Shown here in pieces: positions 8,260 through 16,811 of a DNA stretch of 64,000 nt. How positions within the stretch are numbered: the first letter of the stretch is position 1; each line of letters opens with the position of its first letter. Source of the DNA: Onishia taeanensis (GTDB lineage: Bacteria > Pseudomonadota > Gammaproteobacteria > Pseudomonadales > Halomonadaceae); assembly GCF_013349955.1 (NCBI RefSeq), contig NZ_JABVXC010000015.1, positions 36,536 to 100,535 of the forward strand, given 5' to 3'. The position numbers were made by a program, and so were the translations under genes. The notes beneath the pieces are model-generated. The model made no database searches. It was not told the DNA's origin and saw only the letters and a program-made list of their open reading frames with translations.

Positions 8260-9453
8260 ATGCCACATGACAGACCTTCTATGATTCAGGCTCACACTCG
8301 CGATTGGTGGCGGGCCACCCTGGCGCTTTGCCTGGGCTCCTTCATCGTCTTCATCAATCTCTATGCCCCGCAGCCGCTGCTGCCTGAGCTGCGCAACACC
8401 TTCGGCGTTTCGACGCTGATGGCAAGTTTGGTCATGTCCTGCGCGACCCTGGCGCTGGCGGCGTCGCTGCTGATCTACGGCACTCTCTCTGACGCCCTGG
8501 GGCGTGGCACCATCATGCGGGTCAGTCTGCTGCTGGTCGCCCTCTGCTCGCTGGCGATTGCGCTGGTGCCCAACTTTGCAGGGTTGTTGGGGCTGCGTTT
8601 GTTGCAGGGGCTGGTGCTGGCCGGTCTGCCGGCGGTAGCCGTGGCCTGGATGAGCGATGAGTTCGAGCCCCAGGCGATGATGCTGGCGGTAGGGCTCTAC
8701 ATCAGTGCCAATAGCCTGGGTGGGATCGGTGGCCGGGTGATGGGTGGCTGGGCGGGAGAGGCCGGAGGCTGGCCCCTGAGCTTTCTGGTGGTCGGCACCA
8801 TCAGCCTGGTAGGTGTCGCAGTGTTCTGGCGATTGCTGCCGCCGGCGCGGCATTTCACGCCATCGCGCTTTCGCCTGGCAGAGGCGCTGGCCAGCATTCG
8901 CGGCCACCTGAAAACCCCGGTACTGTTGGTGGCCTGCCTGATTGGTGGCCTGAATTTCATGGTATTCATCAACCAGTACAGCTACATCACCTTCCGGCTA
9001 AGCGAAGCGCCTTTCGGGTTGGGGTCTCAATGGCTCGGCATGCTGTTCTTGACCTATCTGGGCGGCACCTTGGGCTCGGCCTGGTCGGGGCGGCTGTCAC
9101 AGCGCTGGGCATCGCCGCTGTGCATGATGGCGGGCATCGTCATCTTCATGCTGGGAAGCCTTGTCACCCTGGCCGAAGGGCTTGGGGTGATCGTGGTCGG
9201 GCTGACCATCAACGCCTTCGGCTTCTTTCTGTGTCATGCGACGGCGTCGGGCTGGGTCGGGCGCAACGCCAAGCGGGCCAGAGGCACCGCCACGGCGCTG
9301 TATCTGGTTTTCTACTATCTGGGGGCGAGCCTCGGGGGCTTTTATCTGGAGCCGTTCTGGCAGTTCGGCGGCTGGGAAGGCGTGACCCTGGCTGCCGAAC
9401 TGGTCCTGCTGGTGACGCTCGTCCTCAGTGCCTGGCTGTGGCGGCGGGGCTGA
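8260..9453 (+). CDS. MFS transporter, YnfM-like
   Basis: A 397-residue major facilitator with about 12 hydrophobic segments. The DALGRGTIMRVSLLL loop between TM2 and TM3 corresponds to the MFS motif A (GxLaDrxGrrxxl). Similarity in layout to YnfM/arabinose-efflux-type permeases suggests a small-molecule exporter; the substrate cannot be told from sequence. The start is uncertain: ATGs at 8260 and 8281 are both in frame and neither has a clear Shine-Dalgarno; the extra seven residues are hydrophilic. It converges on msrA with only seven bases between the genes. Confidence 0.85.
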   Translation: MPHDRPSMIQAHTRDWWRATLALCLGSFIVFINLYAPQPLLPELRNTFGVSTLMASLVMSCATLALAASLLIYGTLSDALGRGTIMRVSLLLVALCSLAIALVPNFAGLLGLRLLQGLVLAGLPAVAVAWMSDEFEPQAMMLAVGLYISANSLGGIGGRVMGGWAGEAGGWPLSFLVVGTISLVGVAVFWRLLPPARHFTPSRFRLAEALASIRGHLKTPVLLVACLIGGLNFMVFINQYSYITFRLSEAPFGLGSQWLGMLFLTYLGGTLGSAWSGRLSQRWASPLCMMAGIVIFMLGSLVTLAEGLGVIVVGLTINAFGFFLCHATASGWVGRNAKRARGTATALYLVFYYLGASLGGFYLEPFWQFGGWEGVTLAAELVLLVTLVLSAWLWRRG

Positions 9454-9460
9454 AGATCGA

Positions 9461-10129
9461 TTATTGCGCCTGAGCGCTGAGCGCGCCCTGGGTGCCCGCT
9501 TCATCGCCCCAGACCTCCTCGAGGCGGTCGACCCGTCCGCAGGCAGACTTGTAGAAGTTGTACCTCAGGCTGTTGGTCTTGTAGTAGTTCTGGTGGTAGT
9601 CCTCGGCGGGATAGAAGGCCTTGAAGGCTTCGATCTGGGTGGCGATATCGCGCTCGAAGCGGGCCTGCATCTCGTCGAGACTGGCCTTGGCCAGGGCGCT
9701 TTGCTGCTCGTTCATTGGGAAAATGGCGCTGCGGTATGAGGTGCCGACATCGCAGAATTGGCGATCAACGGCGAAAGGATCGATGTTGCGCCAGAATACG
9801 TTGAGCAATTGCTCGTAACTGACCTCGTCCGGGTCGTATTCCACCTGCACAACTTCAGCATGGTCGGTGCGCCCGGCAGATACCTGGGAGTAGGTCGCGG
9901 TATCGGCGCTGTCGCCACTGTAGCCTGAGGTGGTCTCGAGTACCCCGGGCACCTTGTCGAAGGCCTCTTCCATGCACCAGAAGCAGCCACCGGCGAAGAC
10001 GGCGTCTTTGGTATCAGCGGCGAGTGCGTCTGCCGAGGCGCCAATGGCCAGTGCCAGTGGCAGGGCCCTGAACCAGCGATGAGTGGCCAGGAAAGCAAAG
10101 CGATTCGCAGCATGCGGATTGTGCGCCAT
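9461..10129 (-). CDS. msrA: Peptide-methionine (S)-S-oxide reductase, exported
   Basis: Repairs methionine-S-sulfoxide in proteins. The nucleophile is C49 in the diagnostic GCFWC motif; GYSGD, YDPDEVSYEQLLNVFW and the Y-x-x-E-DYHQNYY segments are all typical of MsrA. Residues 1-38 look like a Sec signal peptide (ALPLALAIGASADALAA-D), so this copy probably acts in the periplasm, unlike the cytoplasmic MsrB at the right end of the window. The open frame runs 122 codons further upstream, but GGGAGTG before the ATG at 10129 and the signal peptide fix the start. The 290-bp spacer to 10420 shows no other gene. Confidence 0.92.
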   Translation of the reverse strand: MAHNPHAANRFAFLATHRWFRALPLALAIGASADALAADTKDAVFAGGCFWCMEEAFDKVPGVLETTSGYSGDSADTATYSQVSAGRTDHAEVVQVEYDPDEVSYEQLLNVFWRNIDPFAVDRQFCDVGTSYRSAIFPMNEQQSALAKASLDEMQARFERDIATQIEAFKAFYPAEDYHQNYYKTNSLRYNFYKSACGRVDRLEEVWGDEAGTQGALSAQAQ

Positions 10130-10420
10130 GATCACTCCCGATGTGTTGGCAATGTTGGTTGGATGGGAACTTGAGCTCAGGGTTCCCTGCCATAGCACTA
10201 AAGGTTCTCCCGGCGAGGGCTTCGCCGTCAGCGATGCAGCCAGATGCCAGGCTCGAGAGCCCAGGATGAGTGCCCGGGGACAGGCAGTTGTCGTGTGTCT
10301 TGGGCAGCGTGGAATGAAACACCCTGCACTGAGCCTGTAAGGAAGCATCCAGGTATGCGACTCAATGGGTAAGGCCGGTCCCGGGTCGCAGCCGTATCCG
10401 TCATTTAAGGAGTATATCCG

Positions 10421-12676
10421 TTGAACCGACAACGCCTCGTCATTCTTGCCCTCATCGCCCTGGTGGTCGGCGCTTTCTTCTTGAGCGGTGCCCATGACCT
10501 CTTGACCCTGGATGCCCTCAAGGCCGAACAGGCGCGGTTTCAGACCTGGCTTGCCGAGGACCCGCTGACGGTGATCGGTGGCTTCTTTGCTATCTACGTG
10601 GCGATGGCTGCCCTGTCACTTCCAGGGGCCACGCTGTTGACCGTGCTTGGTGGGGCGCTGTTCGGGCTCGGCCTGGGCCTGGTAATCATTTCGTTTGCCA
10701 GTGCGCTCGGCGCGAGCCTAGCCTTTTTGATTGCGCGTACGCTGGCCCGTACGCCTCTGGAGCGGCGCTTTTCTCGTCAACTCGACAGCATCAATAGTGG
10801 TATCGAGCGGGAGGGGGCCTTCTACCTGTTCACGCTGCGCCTGATTCCACTGTTCCCGTTCTTCGTCATCAATCTGGTGATGGGGCTGACCCGGATGCGC
10901 CTGCGCACCTTCTACTGGGTTAGCCAACTGGGCATGCTGCCGGGCACCGCCGTCTTCGTGAATGCGGGACGCGAGCTGGGAACTCTCCAGTCGCTGGGCG
11001 GGATATTGTCCCCTGGGTTATTGATTTCCTTCGCGCTGATCGGCGTCTTTCCCTGGCTGGCCCGCTGGGGCGTGGAGATCGCCAAGCGTCGCCGCATTGC
11101 TCGCCAGTATGACAAGCCCGAGCACTACGACTATGACATCGTGGTGATCGGCGCTGGCTCGGCCGGGCTGGTGGCGAGTTATATCGGCGCGGCGGTCAAG
11201 GCCAAGGTGGCGCTGGTCGAGCGCGACAAGATGGGTGGTGACTGCCTGAATACCGGCTGTGTGCCCTCGAAGGCGCTGATTCGCTCGGCGCGTCTCGCTC
11301 AAGAGATGCGCGAGGCCCAGCGCTTCGGCCTGTCGGCCGCTGAGCCCGAGGTCGACTTCCCGGCCGTGATGGACCACGTTCATCGCGCCATCGAAGAGAT
11401 CGAACCCCATGACAGTCCGGAGCGTTATCGCGGTCTCGGCGTCGAGGTGGTTCACGGTGATGCCTGGCTACAGACGCCCTGGGAGGTACGAGTCGGCGAT
11501 CGAGTGCTGACCACTCGACATGTAATCGTAGCCACCGGCGCCCGGCCGCGGGTGCCTGAGCTCGAGGGCCTGGAAGAGCGTGATGTGCTGACCTCCGACA
11601 ACCTTTGGCAGCTCGAGGCGCTGCCCGAACGTCTGGTGGTACTGGGCGGCGGGCCGATCGGCTGTGAGTTGGGCCAGAGCTTCGCCCGGCTCGGCAGTCG
11701 TGTGACACTGGTCGAAATGGGCTCCCAGCTGCTGCCGAGAGAGGATCACGATATCGCCAAGCTCGTCGAAACGCGACTCGAGGCTGAGGGCGTGCGGCTA
11801 GCGCTGGGCGCGCGGGCGGTACGGGTCGAACCTGGCCCGAGCCATGGCGACGGTGGGCGGGTGCTGGTCATCGAGCGCGAAGGCCCGCAGGGTGCCGAGA
11901 CCGAGCGCCTGGTCTTCGAGCGGCTGCTGGTGGCGGTGGGCCGGGAGGCCAACGTCAGTGGCTTCGGCCTCGAGGGGCTTGGTGTGTTGCCCAGGGCCAA
12001 CGGCACCATCGATGTCGACGGCACCCTGCGCAGCCTGCATCCGAACATCTGGGCCTGCGGCGACGTGGCGGGTCCTTTCCAGTTGACCCATGCCAGCGCT
12101 CATCAGGCCTGGCACGCCACGGTTAACGCGCTGTTCGGCGAGTTCAAACGCTTCAACGTCGACTACCGCAACCTGCCGGCGGTGACCTTCTGCGATCCCG
12201 AGGTGGCAAGAGTCGGGCTCAACGAGCGTGAGGCAGCCGCACAAGGCGTGGAGGTCGAGGTGACCCGCTACGGCTTCTCAGAGCTCGATCGGGCGATCGC
12301 CGACCAGCACACCGAGGGCTTCATCAAGGTGCTGACGGCGCCGGGCAAGGATCGTATCTTGGGCGCCAGCATCGTCGGCCACGGCGCCGGTGAGCTGCTT
12401 GGCGAGTACACCTTGGCCATGACCCACGGCATCGGCCTCAACAAGCTGCTGGGTACCATCCATCCCTATCCAACCTTCTCCGAGGCTGCCAAGGCTAGCG
12501 CCGGCGTATGGAAGAATGCCCACAAGCCTGAGCGTCTGCTGGGCTGGCTCGAGCGCTATTTTGCCTGGCGGCGCCGCAGTGCCCATGCGTCGGCCACTGC
12601 CACCCGCACGGCAACGAGTTCGGCTACTAGTTCGGCTAAGAGGAGCGAAACGCATGCTAGATCGCTGGACCAATGA
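10421..12676 (+). CDS. TVP38/DedA-like membrane domain fused to a pyridine-nucleotide-disulfide oxidoreductase
   Basis: A 751-residue fusion. Residues 1-225 form a TVP38/TMEM64 (SNARE-associated, DedA-superfamily) membrane domain with about six hydrophobic segments and the typical F-LRLIPLFPFFVINLVMGLTRM block. Residues 235-705 form a flavoprotein of the MerA/dihydrolipoamide dehydrogenase class: GAGSAG FAD-binding loop near 243, redox pair C275/C280 in GGDCLNTGCVPSK, NAD(P)-binding GGGPIGCE, an ACGDVAG second FAD motif and the dimer-interface H681/E688 pair. The tail is Ala/Ser/Thr-rich. No N-terminal HMA domain or C-terminal Cys pair of true mercuric reductase is present. TTG start, AAGGAG eight bases upstream. 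It overlaps the next gene by 23 bp, so it leads an operon. Confidence 0.88.
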   Translation: MNRQRLVILALIALVVGAFFLSGAHDLLTLDALKAEQARFQTWLAEDPLTVIGGFFAIYVAMAALSLPGATLLTVLGGALFGLGLGLVIISFASALGASLAFLIARTLARTPLERRFSRQLDSINSGIEREGAFYLFTLRLIPLFPFFVINLVMGLTRMRLRTFYWVSQLGMLPGTAVFVNAGRELGTLQSLGGILSPGLLISFALIGVFPWLARWGVEIAKRRRIARQYDKPEHYDYDIVVIGAGSAGLVASYIGAAVKAKVALVERDKMGGDCLNTGCVPSKALIRSARLAQEMREAQRFGLSAAEPEVDFPAVMDHVHRAIEEIEPHDSPERYRGLGVEVVHGDAWLQTPWEVRVGDRVLTTRHVIVATGARPRVPELEGLEERDVLTSDNLWQLEALPERLVVLGGGPIGCELGQSFARLGSRVTLVEMGSQLLPREDHDIAKLVETRLEAEGVRLALGARAVRVEPGPSHGDGGRVLVIEREGPQGAETERLVFERLLVAVGREANVSGFGLEGLGVLPRANGTIDVDGTLRSLHPNIWACGDVAGPFQLTHASAHQAWHATVNALFGEFKRFNVDYRNLPAVTFCDPEVARVGLNEREAAAQGVEVEVTRYGFSELDRAIADQHTEGFIKVLTAPGKDRILGASIVGHGAGELLGEYTLAMTHGIGLNKLLGTIHPYPTFSEAAKASAGVWKNAHKPERLLGWLERYFAWRRRSAHASATATRTATSSATSSAKRSETHARSLDQ

Positions 12677-13280
12677 ATGGATCAAGCCGCCGCTGGCCAG
12701 GCTCGCCAAGGGCCTGGCCGAGCGCGGCGTGACCCCCAACCAAGTGACGGTCACCAGCTTCCTGGTCGGCATGCTGGCACTGCCACTGCTGGCGCAGCAA
12801 GCCTATGGCTGGGCATTGGCGGCGATTCTCGTCAATCGCCTGGGCGATGGCCTGGATGGCGCTCTTGCCCGGCACACCGGGCTTGCCAGCGATGCCGGTG
12901 GTTTTCTGGACATCGGCCTCGACTTCCTGTTCTATGCCGCCGTGGTACTGGGCTTCGCCCTGGCGGATCCGCCGGCCAATGCGCTGGCCGCCGCGCTATT
13001 GCTGTTCGCCTTCGTCGGCACCGGCAGCTCCTTTCTGGCCTTCGCGATCATGGCCGCCAAGCACGACCTGGCAAGGCCCAGCTTCGAGAGCAAGGCGTTC
13101 TACTACCTGCATGGCCTCACCGAGGGCACCGAAACCATTCTGGCCTTCGTGGTTTTCTGCCTGTGGCCCGAACACTTTGCCGTGCTGGCGTCGATCTTTG
13201 CTGCGGCTTGCCTGCTGACCACCGGCACCCGGCTATGGGGCGGCTTTCATACGGTCAGGGCAAGGGAGCGCAGCGCATGA
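12654..13280 (+). CDS. CDP-alcohol phosphatidyltransferase family protein
   Basis: A 208-residue integral membrane enzyme of the CDP-alcohol phosphatidyltransferase class, which joins a CDP-activated lipid and an alcohol. The signature D-x2-DG-x2-AR-x8-G-x3-D-x3-D is complete (from GDGLDGALAR through GGFLDIGLDF, about residues 65-90), so catalysis is plausible; the alcohol acceptor is unknown. The ATG at 12654 lies inside the upstream fusion gene, preceded by AGAGGAG; the last four bases overlap the next start (ATGA). Tight overlaps on both sides mean it is translated together with its neighbours. Candidates include phosphatidylglycerol-phosphate, inositol-phosphate or archaetidyl-like synthases, but none can be chosen. 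Confidence 0.88.
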   Translation: MLDRWTNEWIKPPLARLAKGLAERGVTPNQVTVTSFLVGMLALPLLAQQAYGWALAAILVNRLGDGLDGALARHTGLASDAGGFLDIGLDFLFYAAVVLGFALADPPANALAAALLLFAFVGTGSSFLAFAIMAAKHDLARPSFESKAFYYLHGLTEGTETILAFVVFCLWPEHFAVLASIFAAACLLTTGTRLWGGFHTVRARERSA

Positions 13281-13972
13281 GGCATCAACCATGCGTCAAG
13301 CTGGCCTCGGGGCTGAGCGGGCTCTTGGTGGCAGGTCTGGGGCTGAGCGCTCTTGCCGAGCCCCTGCAGGTGGCCGAGATCAGCTTCAGTCCAAGCGATA
13401 TCCTGGGCTGGCCGATGCGTGACTTCGATGGCGAAACCGACTATCGGCTGGTGGAGTTGGACGGAGAACAGGTACTCAGGGCACAGGCTCGCGGACAGGC
13501 CTCGGCCAAGTATCTGGAGCAGGAGATCGACCTTGACCGCACCCCCTATCTGCACTGGTGCTGGCGTGTTGCGTCTACCTATCCGGGGCTTGTGGAAACC
13601 ACCAAGGGCGGTGATGACTACCCGGCGCGGGTCTATGTGGCTCGCAAGACCGGCTGGCTGCCGTTCCAGGTGCAGTCGGTGAACTATGTCTGGTCATCGA
13701 ACCAAGTGGCGGGTAGCGCTTGGCCGAATGCCTTCACCGAACGCGCCCAACTGCTGGCGCTCGAGGGCAAGGAGGCCCCGGTCGGCCAGTGGGTGGCCGA
13801 GGTGCGCGATGTGCGCGAGGACTTCAGCCGCTTGTTCGGTGAGCGCCCGGCGCGCTTGAGCGGCGTCGCCTTGATGACCGACGGCGACAATGCAGGGGGC
13901 GATGCCACCGCCTGGTATGCTCGCTTGGCGTTTTCCGACGCCTCTGCGCCGCCTCGCTGTCCGGGGCAGTAA
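13277..13972 (+). CDS. Exported DUF3047 protein
   Basis: A 231-residue protein with a Sec signal peptide (hydrophobic core LSGLLVAGLGLSALA, cleavage near ALA-E) and the DUF3047 domain: PYLHWCWRV near residue 90, GGDDYPARVYV, the VNYVWSS segment, then ERAQLLALEG and a C-terminal ALMTDGDNAGG. The family is periplasmic and of unknown function. Its ATG overlaps the TGA of the phosphatidyltransferase gene. An open frame extends far upstream in the same register but only this segment has family features. Third and last gene of the operon that begins at 10421; it converges on slyD. Confidence 0.85.
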   Translation: MRHQPCVKLASGLSGLLVAGLGLSALAEPLQVAEISFSPSDILGWPMRDFDGETDYRLVELDGEQVLRAQARGQASAKYLEQEIDLDRTPYLHWCWRVASTYPGLVETTKGGDDYPARVYVARKTGWLPFQVQSVNYVWSSNQVAGSAWPNAFTERAQLLALEGKEAPVGQWVAEVRDVREDFSRLFGERPARLSGVALMTDGDNAGGDATAWYARLAFSDASAPPRCPGQ

Positions 13973-14071
13973 TACTCTTAGTCCGGTGCAGTCATAACGG
14001 GCAGGTGGCGAGTCGACCGCCCGATCCACCGCTCGTGCTCATGGTATGCGGCAGATGCAAAAGGCAGAGGC

Positions 14072-14104
14072 AAAAAAAGGGGCAGCCCAATGGACTGCCC
14101 CTTT
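14072..14104. terminator. Bidirectional terminator (DUF3047 / slyD)
   Basis: Stem GGGGCAG/CTGCCCC with a seven-A run before and a T-run after, placed between two converging genes. Confidence 0.85.
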
Positions 14105-14137
14105 CTTGTCAGCGTTTGCTGAGCGCTATGGGCGAGC

Positions 14138-14620
14138 TTAGTGCTCCACGCCACCTTCGCCGTGCACGTGGCCGTGCTCGACTTCTTCTTCGCTCGCTTC
14201 ACGCACTTCGGCGATTTCGACGTCGAAGTTCAGGTTCTGACCGGCCAGCGGGTGGTTACCGTCGACGGTAACGGTGTCGCCTTCGACCTGAGTCACGGTG
14301 ACCATCAGCGGGCCGCCCTGAGTCTGAGCCTGGAACTGCATGCCCGGCTGGACGTCTTCGACGCCCTGGAAGGCATCACGCGGCACTTCCTGCACCAGGC
14401 CTTCCTGGATTTCGCCGTAACCTTCTTCGGGGGTAACGGCCACTTCCAGCTTGTCGCCGGTCGCCTTACCTTCCAGTTCCTTTTCCAGACCCGGAATGAT
14501 GTTGCCGGAGCCGTGCATATAGGTAAGCGGATCGCGACCTTCGGAGCTGTCCAGCACCTCACCAGAATCATTTTTCAGGGTGTAGTGGAACGCGACTACG
14601 GTATTCTGCGCAATTTGCAT
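14138..14620 (-). CDS. slyD: FKBP-type peptidyl-prolyl isomerase SlyD
   Basis: A 160-residue cytoplasmic prolyl isomerase and chaperone. The FKBP core is split by the insert-in-flap domain as in E. coli SlyD: VVAFHYTLKNDSGEVLDSS, then YMHGSGNIIPGLEKELEG, the insert region (about 70-125) and the C-terminal VDGNHPLAGQNLNFDVEI. The short tail ends EHGHVHGEGG-EH, a reduced version of the histidine-rich metal-binding tail. An upstream in-frame extension of 34 codons is not similar to the family; the ATG at 14620 gives the family N-terminus, with AAAGG eight bases before it. It converges on the DUF3047 gene, sharing a terminator. Confidence 0.93.
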   Translation of the reverse strand: MQIAQNTVVAFHYTLKNDSGEVLDSSEGRDPLTYMHGSGNIIPGLEKELEGKATGDKLEVAVTPEEGYGEIQEGLVQEVPRDAFQGVEDVQPGMQFQAQTQGGPLMVTVTQVEGDTVTVDGNHPLAGQNLNFDVEIAEVREASEEEVEHGHVHGEGGVEH

Positions 14621-14837
14621 TGATGGACCTTTCGGTGAGTGCATGTCGCGACAATGGTAACGCGATGGCCCAAGGGCTGTCAGGGGCGTCTGGGGATTTT
14701 TCAGCTTGTTCGGAGCGATCATGATGTTGATTCAAGCCTTAGGGCCGCAGTTGCGTGTCGCCCGAGGCAGGGATACCCTGAATTCGACTGTTCATCTTCC
14801 TTTCACCCGACTACGAATGCCGCTGGAGAGAATGTCC

Positions 14838-15122
14838 ATGACCGTGACGCTGATCTGGCTGATCGCCTTTGCCGTGATCCTGTTATTGACCGTTAAGAGT
14901 TGGAGCGGGGCGTTGGGAACCTTCTTCGAGCGCAAGATGCCATCGCTGTTGCTCAGCGGTGGCGATGACCGCTGGGTCTGGTGCCCGGCGATTGCCGTGC
15001 TGGGCGCGACCACCGTGGTGCGCCCGGTCGACATGGTATTCACCGTGCTACTGCTGGCGCTGATCGTGTGGCTTGCCAAGAGCCTGATCGGTTGGGCCAT
15101 GAACCGGGTCAAGCTGCACTGA
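14838..15122 (+). CDS. Small hypothetical membrane protein
   Basis: A 94-residue protein with a hydrophobic N-terminal helix (about 3-20, LIWLIAFAVILLLTV) and one or two further membrane segments (about 45-60 and 64-82), separated by a WSGALGTFFERK loop and ending in basic residues. I do not recognise the family. GGAGAGA eight bases before the ATG at 14838 supports translation; a second ATG six bases upstream sits too close to that site. It is followed by a hairpin and converges with a lipoprotein gene. No function can be given. Confidence 0.6.
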   Translation: MTVTLIWLIAFAVILLLTVKSWSGALGTFFERKMPSLLLSGGDDRWVWCPAIAVLGATTVVRPVDMVFTVLLLALIVWLAKSLIGWAMNRVKLH

Positions 15123-15201
15123 ATCCGTGTGCAGCATCATCGGCCCCCGCTGATGGTGCTTGCAGGGACGGCTCCGCTTCAAAATCCGCCAAGCAAAAAC
15201 G

Positions 15202-15233
15202 ACAAGGCCCGCGAGCGTGCTCGCGGGCCTTGT
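15202..15233 (-). terminator. Intrinsic terminator of the glycine-zipper lipoprotein gene
   Basis: Perfect 14-bp stem (ACAAGGCCCGCGAG and its complement) with a four-base CGTG loop. Read on the minus strand it is followed by a run of five T, so it mainly serves the lipoprotein gene at 15354. Confidence 0.85.
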
Positions 15234-15353
15234 GCGTTCCCTGTGCGTACGACAAGGGCCTGCTGGGCTCTTTCGTGCCAGCTCATGTTCTTGCTAGTTC
15301 AGGCAAAGTGCTGGGTCGACTGTCTTTGCCAGCCTCTCGGCGTTTTCCCGATA

Positions 15354-15836
15354 TTAGTACGGTGCCACGCTGAGGTTAGAGCCGCTGCCGATCAGGCGTA
15401 CGCGCTGGCCGACCTGGAAGGCACGATCGGCTTTCTGCACCACGACCACACTTTGACCGGTATCGCGGCGAATCTCCATTTCCCAGGCGGTGGTCCGGTT
15501 AGCGGAATCCTCGATCTTCTTGCCGGCCACGCTGCCGCCGATGGCGCCCGCGGCGGTGGCCAGCGTCCGGCCTGAGCCGCCGCCGATCTGGTTACCCAGC
15601 AGGCCACCGATGACGGCGCCGCCGATGCCGCCGAGCGCACCGCTGTTCTGGTCGCCGGCCTGAATCTGTACCTGGCGCAAGGCGGTGATGGTGCCATAGC
15701 TGACCGACTGAGCCGTCTTCGCCTGGTTACCGGTGTACACGTCTCCTGAATAGGGGCTAGTGTTGGCGCAGCCGGCAAGCGCCAGCAGGCCGGCGGCCAG
15801 TACAGGAAGCAGGGCGTGTGACTTGAGGTAGCGCAT
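15354..15836 (-). CDS. Glycine-zipper 2TM-domain lipoprotein (SlyB/Pcp-like)
   Basis: A 160-residue outer-membrane-type lipoprotein: signal peptide with LLALAGC lipobox (lipidated Cys at 23), then SYGTITALRQVQIQ and a glycine-zipper segment (about 66-105) built from G-G-GGAVIGGLLGNQIGGGSGR and AAGAIGGSVAGKKIE, ending with a short beta-rich tail. The arrangement is that of SlyB/Pcp and 17-kDa surface antigen proteins, which stabilise the envelope. AGGAGGA lies upstream of the ATG. Monocistronic between a promoter region on the right and a terminator on the left. Confidence 0.88.
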   Translation of the reverse strand: MRYLKSHALLPVLAAGLLALAGCANTSPYSGDVYTGNQAKTAQSVSYGTITALRQVQIQAGDQNSGALGGIGGAVIGGLLGNQIGGGSGRTLATAAGAIGGSVAGKKIEDSANRTTAWEMEIRRDTGQSVVVVQKADRAFQVGQRVRLIGSGSNLSVAPY

Positions 15837-16082
15837 GGTAAATCCTCCTTCGCTTACACGTTAAGAAACTCGGAGAGTGATTGGCATCGTTAGGAAACGG
15901 TGTTTTTTAACTAGTCTAACGCCATTCTCGGTGCTCGGCCAGTTATGTTTTGACCGCAAGGCATGGCCGTGGTGCCCAAGATTGGTCCCTAGCATTAGTC
16001 CTTAACATTAGTGCCTGACGGAAGTGCCGGAAAGCAGTACTGACAGAGTATCGCCCCTGCGGGCAGTTATCGAGACATGAAA

Positions 16083-16107
16083 AACCCATCCCGCCGGGCG
16101 GGATGGG
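16083..16107 (-). terminator. Terminator of the 72-residue gene
   Basis: ACCCATCCCGCC/GGCGGGATGGGT stem followed, on the minus strand, by five T. It lies 70 bp past the stop of the small gene at 16175. The rest of the 15837-16174 spacer shows only degenerate 13-bp duplications of ATTAGTCCTTA type (about 15979-16018) and the lipoprotein ribosome binding site. Confidence 0.82.
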
Positions 16108-16174
16108 TCATGGTCGGTCACTTGATGCGTCGTTTCTGAGGTGCTGCTTCGTTCGGGTTTGCGACGCTGGTGAA

Positions 16175-16393
16175 TCAGTCCTCTTCGATCACCGGCATGT
16201 CACCGGTCAAGACTTCGTCCCAGGCGTCGTCGAGGGAGTAACCCGCGCGGCTATCAACGGTATCGATGACTTCGACGGCGTGCTGCAGAGATTCCCGCTT
16301 GCCTTTCAGTGCGACCACCAGTTTGGCGAGTTCCTGCTTGCTGAACGTGTCGGCGATCAGATCGGCTTGGTGGGTCAGTTCGATGCAGTTCAT
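16175..16393 (-). CDS. Small acidic protein of unknown function
   Basis: A 72-residue acidic, soluble protein (starts MNCIELTHQADLIADTF, ends MPVIEED) predicted to be mostly helical. I do not recognise a family. Support for a real gene: GAGGTG six bases before the ATG at 16393, a sensible amino-acid composition and a strong terminator downstream. A GTG three codons upstream is in frame but less well placed. The nearest upstream regulatory feature is an imperfect 17-bp palindrome at 16665-16681, related to the one upstream of aceA, leaving a leader of up to about 270 bases. Confidence 0.62.
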   Translation of the reverse strand: MNCIELTHQADLIADTFSKQELAKLVVALKGKRESLQHAVEVIDTVDSRAGYSLDDAWDEVLTGDMPVIEED

Positions 16394-16664
16394 GTGTAAC
16401 ACCTCGTACAGTGGCCATCGGCGATGGCGTTATGGTCCGTTTGCTACTCATGCCGGGCCAGGTAAGTGCCCGTCGCTGCAGTGGCGAAGTGGTCACACGC
16501 TTGGAAAGACCATCGCTCAAGGCGCCTGGGTCATCGATCGGAGCGCCTTCGTTGTAGCTCAGTGCAAGGGATCCTGAGTCGGGGTAGCGACACTGGCTTG
16601 CGCTGTGATTTGACTATGGTGCAGCACAGCAGAATCGACCATGCCTCATTGGCCGCAGCTTGTG

Positions 16665-16681
16665 TTGTAACCTGACTACAA
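16665..16681. promoter_or_regulatory. RpiR-type palindrome, imperfect copy
   Basis: TTGTAACCTGACTACAA: same length and spacing as the perfect palindrome at 18671-18687, with the right arm identical and the left arm altered at two positions. It lies between the aceA terminator and the small gene at 16175-16393, within a 418-bp stretch (16394-16811) that has no other gene. Probable operator; the gene it controls is not certain. Confidence 0.5.
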
Positions 16682-16750
16682 AATGGCAATAACGTCGGCG
16701 AAATTGTCGATATCCTTCATGAGAGCCGGGAAATGGGAAAACAGACATCA

Positions 16751-16777
16751 AAAGGGGGAGGCCGATGGCCTCCCCTT
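16751..16777 (-). terminator. aceA terminator
   Basis: GGGGAGGCC/GGCCTCCCC stem with a three-base loop; read on the minus strand it is followed by TTTTGATG. It lies 35 bp past the aceA stop. Confidence 0.85.
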
Positions 16778-16811
16778 GGTGATAATTCGCTCGGTGCGGC
16801 GAGTTCGTCGA

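Noticed and set aside
10130..10495. N-terminal extension of msrA to 344 codons
   Set aside because: It would bury the signal peptide and run into the promoter and start of the divergent fusion gene; no similarity.
10421..12676. Mercuric reductase (merA) as the name of the fusion gene
   Set aside because: The redox CxxxxC pair is shared by the whole family; no HMA domain, no C-terminal Cys pair and no mer genes nearby.
12677..13276. Upstream extension of the DUF3047 frame through the phosphatidyltransferase gene
   Set aside because: The true start is the ATG at 13277 with a signal peptide; the extension is the wrong frame of the neighbouring gene.
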